NCBI RefSeq assembly: GCF_027364955.1
Contig: NZ_DAHXOI010000001.1
Coordinates: forward strand, 332,995-396,994
DNA from: Ferrimicrobium sp.
Lineage (GTDB): Bacteria > Actinomycetota > Acidimicrobiia > Acidimicrobiales > Acidimicrobiaceae
Direction of reading: 5' to 3'
DNA: 64,000 nucleotides
Shown here: positions 61,572-64,000 of the stretch, piece by piece
Numbering within the stretch: position 1 is the stretch's first letter
Layout: every line of letters starts with the position of its first letter
The notes under the pieces: generated by a model
Databases searched by the model: none
What the model saw: the letters and a program-made list of their open reading frames with translations, nothing else
Told to the model about the DNA's origin: nothing
Program-made: the position numbers and the translations under genes

Positions 61572-62069
61572 ACCTGAGTTCAAACAGCTTCATCGAAATC
61601 CGAAGGCACGCAGGATACAGCAGATACGAGCGAATTCGTGGACTCTCGCTGATCAGAGCAGGGTGAGTAAAGCCACTGTCCGCGGGCGGTTGAGAATAGG
61701 GACAAGAGATAAATTGGAGAGGATGCCAGCCCGTGAGATCGAGGAGGCTCGCTGGCAAATCTCGATAGCATTCCTGCGCCGGAGCACCAAAGACGCCTTG
61801 GAGAGTTCTGGTCGTGATTATCGACGGGAAGGGGCTGTTTTGAGCACGCGAAGGAGGAGGATGGAGTCGCCTGATTGGCTCGTCTGGTCACAGCACCATA
61901 GAGCGCAAGCTGGGTATTGGCGGGCATCGTTCTTCGCATTGTACTAGTCGCAAAGCGATGAATTCCCCAGAGAGCTTGAGGAGTTCCGCCACAACCCTGC
62001 GACCGCAGACCTACAGACTCCACGATGGAACCACCAGAGATTCACCAGGAGCACCCAACGGGGTCGTGA
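61572..62069. other. Intergenic region (498 nt), no gene seen
   Basis: This is convergent space between the lipoprotein and the AMP-ligase. Overlapping open frames on both strands look like chance readings of GC-rich DNA. Confidence 0.5.
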
Positions 62070-63497
62070 CTACCCTCGCAGAAGTTCTCGCTGGATCTTG
62101 CCCATCCGATTCCGAGGGAGCTCTTCGATATAGCGCACCTCGTCAGGAACCTTGACACGACTCAAGCGCTCGGCAACGAACTGGCGCACGGTCTCCTGAT
62201 CGGGTGGAGCACTCGCCGCAACAAGGACAGCCACGATTCTCTCGCCCCAGTACTCATCTGGCTCACCAATCACCGCCGCCTCAACAATCCCGGCCATTTC
62301 CTCAAGACAGCCTTCGATCTCTCGAGGAAAAACGTTCTGGCCCCCTTTGATGATCAGTTCCTTCGCACGACCATTGATCATCAGGTATCCATCCTGGTCC
62401 AGGGTGCCAAGATCCCCGGTTCGGAACCACTGGTCGCTGGTAAAAGCCTCACGAGTCGCCTGCTCCTGTCTCCAATAACCACCGAAGACCGCTTCGCCAC
62501 GGACGAGAACCTCCCCCTCATCGCCACCGGAGAGTCGTATCGCTACCCCTGGCAGCGCCTTGCCAACGCTACCGGGGATACGGCGTCCACGATATGGGTT
62601 CGAGGTGATCATCCCCGTCTCACTCATCCCGTAACGCTCGAGTGGTTCTTGCCCAGTCACTTCGGTGATTCTGCGGAAAGACTCCGCCGAGAGTGGAGCC
62701 GAACCTGAAACCATCAGTCGTAAGTTTGCAAACGCCTCGAAACCCTCATGGCCCAACAACTTGGCATACATGGTCGGGACCCCAAAAAACATGGTCACTC
62801 TTTGGTTGCGGACCTCCTTGATGATGGCATCTACGTCGAACCTCTCAAAGGCCACGGCTGTCGCTCCTGCACACAGCGTTCCGTGGATGCCGATGCCAAG
62901 CCCATGCATATGGTGTAGTGGAAGCGCGAGAAGCAGGGAGTCCTCCCTACTCCACTCCCATGCGGCGAGCACCGATCGAGCGGTGGCGAGGAGGTTGCGA
63001 TGAGAGAGTGGGACACCTTTCGGTTTTCCGGTCGTACCAGAGGTGTAGAGCATGAGAGCGACACTGTCAGCATCCGCATCGTCAATCGACACCTCGTCAT
63101 CTGGACGCACATCGGTGTCGAGGTTCACTACCATCACGCCGTCTTCGCTCCATGAGGCGCTCAGTGAATGGTCGCTCAACACAACCTTTGGTGAGCAATT
63201 CCGTGCGAGATCACGAATCTCGCCATCACTCGAACCTTTGGGAACGGGAACACTAATGGCGCCAAGGCGCAGGACGCCTAGATGCGCGATGAGGAAGTCG
63301 ATGGGCTCAGCGACATCGATCGACACGCGATCGCCAGCACCGCATCCCAGCGCGGCCAGTCGCCTGGCACTGAGCTCCGATCGGACAAAGAGATCCTCCG
63401 CGGTGAGTCGGCGCGAATGATGTGGTTCGTCGATCACGACTTTGGACGGTGATTGCCGATACATCTCTTGCCACACCGACACCAGCGTCTCAACCAC
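62070..63497 (-). CDS. Class I adenylate-forming acid-CoA ligase
   Basis: This 475-residue ligase is short for the family and similar in layout to malonyl-CoA synthetase and small acyl-CoA ligases. Motifs are LMLYTSGTTGKPKGVPLSHRN (outlined), RYGMSETGMITSNPYRG, WFRTGDLGTLDQDGYLMINGRAKELIIKGGQNVFPREIE (outlined) and the catalytic lysine in RNRMGKIQREL. The start is GTG 63497, 6 nt after GAGAGGAG; the frame extends upstream to 63554 but without family similarity. The substrate cannot be decided. It is isolated, with no partner genes adjacent. Confidence 0.88.
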   Translation of the reverse strand: MVETLVSVWQEMYRQSPSKVVIDEPHHSRRLTAEDLFVRSELSARRLAALGCGAGDRVSIDVAEPIDFLIAHLGVLRLGAISVPVPKGSSDGEIRDLARNCSPKVVLSDHSLSASWSEDGVMVVNLDTDVRPDDEVSIDDADADSVALMLYTSGTTGKPKGVPLSHRNLLATARSVLAAWEWSREDSLLLALPLHHMHGLGIGIHGTLCAGATAVAFERFDVDAIIKEVRNQRVTMFFGVPTMYAKLLGHEGFEAFANLRLMVSGSAPLSAESFRRITEVTGQEPLERYGMSETGMITSNPYRGRRIPGSVGKALPGVAIRLSGGDEGEVLVRGEAVFGGYWRQEQATREAFTSDQWFRTGDLGTLDQDGYLMINGRAKELIIKGGQNVFPREIEGCLEEMAGIVEAAVIGEPDEYWGERIVAVLVAASAPPDQETVRQFVAERLSRVKVPDEVRYIEELPRNRMGKIQRELLRG

Positions 63498-63609
63498 GAG
63501 CTCTCCTCTCATTGGGCGATCGCACAAACCGCGTCCCCTGATCAACCCCTCCAAAGATCGTCAGCCCTCGTGAGATCACGTGCACGTTCGACGAACTAGA
63601 GGGGTCACT

Positions 63610-63759
63610 GTGAAGAATCCAGTTCTGTTCTACCTAGCATGGGTCATCCTAGCGACGACGCGATGGTTCGAGGATTTTGCATCCGCGACAGTGTTGGCGA
63701 TGACCAGTCAACTTCGTTGTCATACGATTGCGAGCGAACGCCATCGCAACCCGATTTGA
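63610..63759 (+). CDS. Doubtful 49-residue small ORF with hydrophobic N-terminus
   Basis: A GTG preceded by AGAGGGG at suitable spacing opens a 49-codon frame. The N-terminal NPVLFYLAWVILATTRWF is hydrophobic enough for a membrane segment. No family is recognised, and its codon pattern cannot be judged at this length. It may be chance. Confidence 0.2.
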   Translation: MKNPVLFYLAWVILATTRWFEDFASATVLAMTSQLRCHTIASERHRNPI

Positions 63760-63946
63760 TCCGGCACTCCATCAGGACCCGATAAACGCACACGAGAACG
63801 GTACATCCCTTGACGCAATTGTTCCGTTTTGTGAAGCTCCATGGAATCGGGAGCCAACTCTAGCGCACCGAGGTAGCGACGACTCTCGTTGTCCATGTCG
63901 CTTCATCGATGTCGGTACGCGTCCTAAGGAGTCAAGCAATAATAAC

Positions 63947-63975
63947 TTGAACAGTCACGGAGTCTGTGCTATCAT
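63947..63975 (+). promoter_or_regulatory. Promoter-like TTGAAC-N17-TATCAT before the gene at 63982
   Basis: TTGAAC (63947-63952) and TATCAT (63970-63975) are separated by exactly 17 nt. The first base of the ATG at 63982 is 7 nt after the -10, so a leaderless transcript is expected. No ribosome binding site lies between. Confidence 0.5.
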
Positions 63976-63981
63976 GTGAGC

Positions 63982-64000
63982 ATGGCCGACGCAGCATTGA
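63982..64000 (+). CDS. Start of a gene continuing beyond the window
   Basis: Only the first six codons are visible (MADAAL). The placement directly after a good promoter-like pair is the sole evidence; no function can be assigned. Confidence 0.35.

Larger units (their letters stand above)
63498..63981. other. Divergent intergenic region (484 nt)
   Basis: It contains only one doubtful small open frame (63610-63759) and a promoter-like pair close to the next gene at 63947-63975. Confidence 0.4.

Overview
The window is about 64 kb of a moderately GC-rich chromosome. It reads as an actinobacterium, and probably an acidophilic member of the Acidimicrobiia (Ferrimicrobium/Acidithrix/Acidimicrobium-like). 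That placement is an inference from four things: the class II DAHP synthase, the Obg-ProB-ProA order beside L21/L27, the frequent GTG/TTG starts, and a secreted protein built from 'GGGYWLVAADGGVFDFG'-type repeats. No rRNA is present to confirm it.

Housekeeping block (1-16800). This holds the 3' end of a penicillin-binding protein 2 gene, RNase E/G, rplU, rpmA, obg, proB and proA. A MoxR/CoxD-like AAA ATPase with its CoxE-like VWA partner follows, then a large secreted repeat protein, a fumarylacetoacetate-hydrolase-family enzyme, a UPF0149 protein, the nadD/CxxC-protein/rsfS group, and class II DAHP synthase.

Aromatic and fatty-acid block (16866-32227). On the minus strand lies an aerobic benzoyl-CoA ('box') pathway: benzoate-CoA ligase, an alpha/beta hydrolase, boxC, boxB and boxA. 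A BoxR-type regulator (HTH plus shikimate-kinase-like domain) and an MFS carrier lie on its promoter-proximal side. TGCA-containing motifs that coincide with candidate -10 elements occur before both the ligase and boxC and look like BoxR operators. A tRNA-Arg(TCT), a DUF302 protein, an acyl-ACP thioesterase/acyl-CoA synthetase pair, a Dabb protein and a DHA2-type efflux pump follow.

Transport, redox and cobalamin block (32558-46628). An ArsB-like carrier faces an ArsR regulator and a CoA-disulfide-reductase-like flavoprotein. An M20 amidohydrolase and an LLM-family flavin oxidoreductase come next. A tightly overlapping minus-strand cobalamin operon then runs cobO, cobB, cobM, cbiD, cobL, a cbiG-cobJ fusion, a ferredoxin, cobH and cbiX. 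Most junctions overlap by 1-11 nt, and cobB appears to begin at CTG.

Homogentisate block and right flank (46717-64000). Divergent fahA and hmgA are followed by an MBL-fold protein with a non-standard metal motif and an aromatic flavin hydroxylase; an AHL-lactonase-like enzyme lies opposite. An IS1380-family element sits at about 52.9-54.3 kb. To its right the genes are sparser: an MFS permease, a divergent MocR/YczE pair, another MBL hydrolase, a lipoprotein and an adenylate-forming ligase, separated by long non-coding gaps. The most distinctive observations are the paired putative BoxR operators, the likely CTG start of cobB, the six-repeat secreted protein, the MBL protein beside hmgA, and an unexplained 446-bp region downstream of the tRNA.
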